Assembly: GCA_018882885.1 (NCBI GenBank)
Contig: VERG01000003.1
Location: 28,667-92,666, forward strand
Source of the DNA: Candidatus Nanopelagicaceae bacterium
Lineage (GTDB): Bacteria > Actinomycetota > Actinomycetes > Nanopelagicales > Nanopelagicaceae
Length of the DNA: 64,000 nt
Direction: 5' to 3'
Position numbers and translations under genes: made by a program. Under the pieces are notes generated by a model, which was not told the DNA's origin, ran no database searches, and worked only from the letters and a program-made list of their open reading frames with translations. Below, piece by piece: positions 63,394 through 64,000 of the stretch (position 1 is the stretch's first letter; each line of letters starts with the position of its first letter).

Positions 63394-64000
63394 GCTATCA
63401 CCGAGTTACCGATGCACCAAAGCGGATAATAATCATTGGTGCTGGAATGGGCGGCTTAGCTACTGCGGCCCGATTAGCAAAACGAGGTCACCAGGTTCAG
63501 ATTTTTGAAGCTACTAATTTTGTTGGAGGTAAGTGTCGAACAGAGTGGATTGAAGGTTTTGCTTTTGATACCGGTCCATCGCTTCTTACTCTTCCAGCGG
63601 TTTATCGCGATCTCTTCTTAAAAACCGGCAAACGAATTGAACATCTTTTAAACATTAAGCCAGTGGATCCAGCCTTTACCTACATCTTTCATGATGGTGC
63701 AAAAGTGGTTTTCCCTAATCTCTCCCACAACAACACCGTTGCTGCGATTTCAGCCGCTTTTGGTGATCAAGCAGGTCAAGAGTGGCATCAGCTTTTGTCG
63801 AGAGCGGAAAAGATGTGGGATGCCTCCAGAGAATCTTTTATTGAGAGCGAACTTAAATCTCCGCTTCAAATTTTGAAACGCAAATCCTTTCTAAAAGATC
63901 TCATGACAATTGCGCCGACAACCTCTTTGCGGAAATTAACTACTCAGCACACCAACAATCCTTATTTGAGAAAAATTATTGATCGGTATGCGACCTACAC
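63390..64000 (+). CDS. crtI: Phytoene desaturase family FAD enzyme (C-terminus beyond window)
   Basis: About 203 residues are visible. The N-terminus RIIIIGAGMGGLATAARLAKRGHQVQIFEATNFVGGKCRTE is the FAD-binding Rossmann motif of CrtI, and GFAFDTGPSLLTLPAVYRDLF and the rest match CrtI-type desaturases. Whether it forms lycopene from phytoene or acts on later intermediates (CrtD, CruO-like) cannot be told from the N-terminus alone. It starts at ATG 63390, overlapping the glycosyltransferase stop. Truncated by the window edge only. Confidence 0.9.
   Translation, partial: MSYHRVTDAPKRIIIIGAGMGGLATAARLAKRGHQVQIFEATNFVGGKCRTEWIEGFAFDTGPSLLTLPAVYRDLFLKTGKRIEHLLNIKPVDPAFTYIFHDGAKVVFPNLSHNNTVAAISAAFGDQAGQEWHQLLSRAEKMWDASRESFIESELKSPLQILKRKSFLKDLMTIAPTTSLRKLTTQHTNNPYLRKIIDRYATY

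Noticed and set aside
1..64000. Mobile elements, prophage, CRISPR arrays, rRNA
   Set aside because: No transposase, integrase, repeat-spacer pattern or rRNA segments were seen on either strand.

Overview
The window is chromosomal DNA of a low-to-mid GC member of the Actinomycetota. The gene order (ftsZ-pgeF-yggS-sepF-yggT; traR-lspA-rluD-dnaE; hisD-C-B-H-priA-F-I followed by trp genes), the PriA-type HisA, the SOS box of the TCGAAC-N4-GTTCGA type, the translational T-box before ileS, the MurE DNPR motif (meso-DAP cell wall) and the mycothiol-type ArsC all point to actinobacteria. The small compact gene spacing, modest GC and a carotenoid cluster suggest a freshwater acI-type lineage (Nanopelagicales), but that assignment is inference. 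No insertion sequences, prophage, CRISPR array or rRNA were seen.

Layout. From 1 to about 55.0 kb almost every gene is on the minus strand; ileS is the only plus-strand gene there. From about 55.1 kb to the end everything is on the plus strand. Reading in window order: a truncated branched-chain amino-acid binding protein (1-703); the ANTAR regulator pdtaR, a tRNA gene and pyk (846-2972); glutamate synthase gltDB (3004-8983); a VIT-family transporter, lgt and a DsbA-like thiol protein (9113-11412); trpABCE and hisI-F-priA-H-B-C-D (11477-21314); dnaE1, rluD, lspA and a TraR/DksA zinc-finger protein (21369-27169); a 337-bp T-box leader and ileS (27170-30650); tryptophan 2,3-dioxygenase and kynureninase (30647-32703); the division and cell-wall (dcw) cluster yggT to mraZ (32745-49697); a DUF3040 membrane protein; an SOS operon DUF6504-dnaE2-dinB (50328-54984); then on the plus strand a secreted 5'-nucleotidase, DoxX, TSUP permease, aquaporin, arsenate reductase, YbaK, an alpha/beta hydrolase and a carotenoid set (crtA-like, cruF, cruG-like, crtI start) running off the right edge.

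How it works together. The his-trp block is one tightly coupled transcription unit that ends at an intrinsic terminator built on the trpA stop codon; PriA serves both pathways, while trpD, trpG, hisG and hisE must lie elsewhere. The dcw cluster is transcribed from mraZ towards yggT, with a five-unit MraZ operator ahead of mraZ and an mraW-type RNA hairpin between mraZ and rsmH. ileS is controlled by tRNA-Ile charging through a translational T-box. DNA damage should induce dnaE2 and an intact Pol IV through a LexA box that overlaps the operon start. The right-hand genes suggest arsenate reduction coupled to aquaporin-mediated arsenite exit, and synthesis of a hydroxylated, glycosylated, probably keto-bearing carotenoid.

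The most unusual items are a tRNA-Leu(CAA) with a Leu-type D-arm but no long variable arm, whose 3' end lies one base from the pdtaR start codon; the tryptophan-catabolic pair kynU-kynA sitting where divIVA/wag31 is normally found; and the SOS unit in which DnaE2 is paired with a catalytically intact DinB rather than ImuB.
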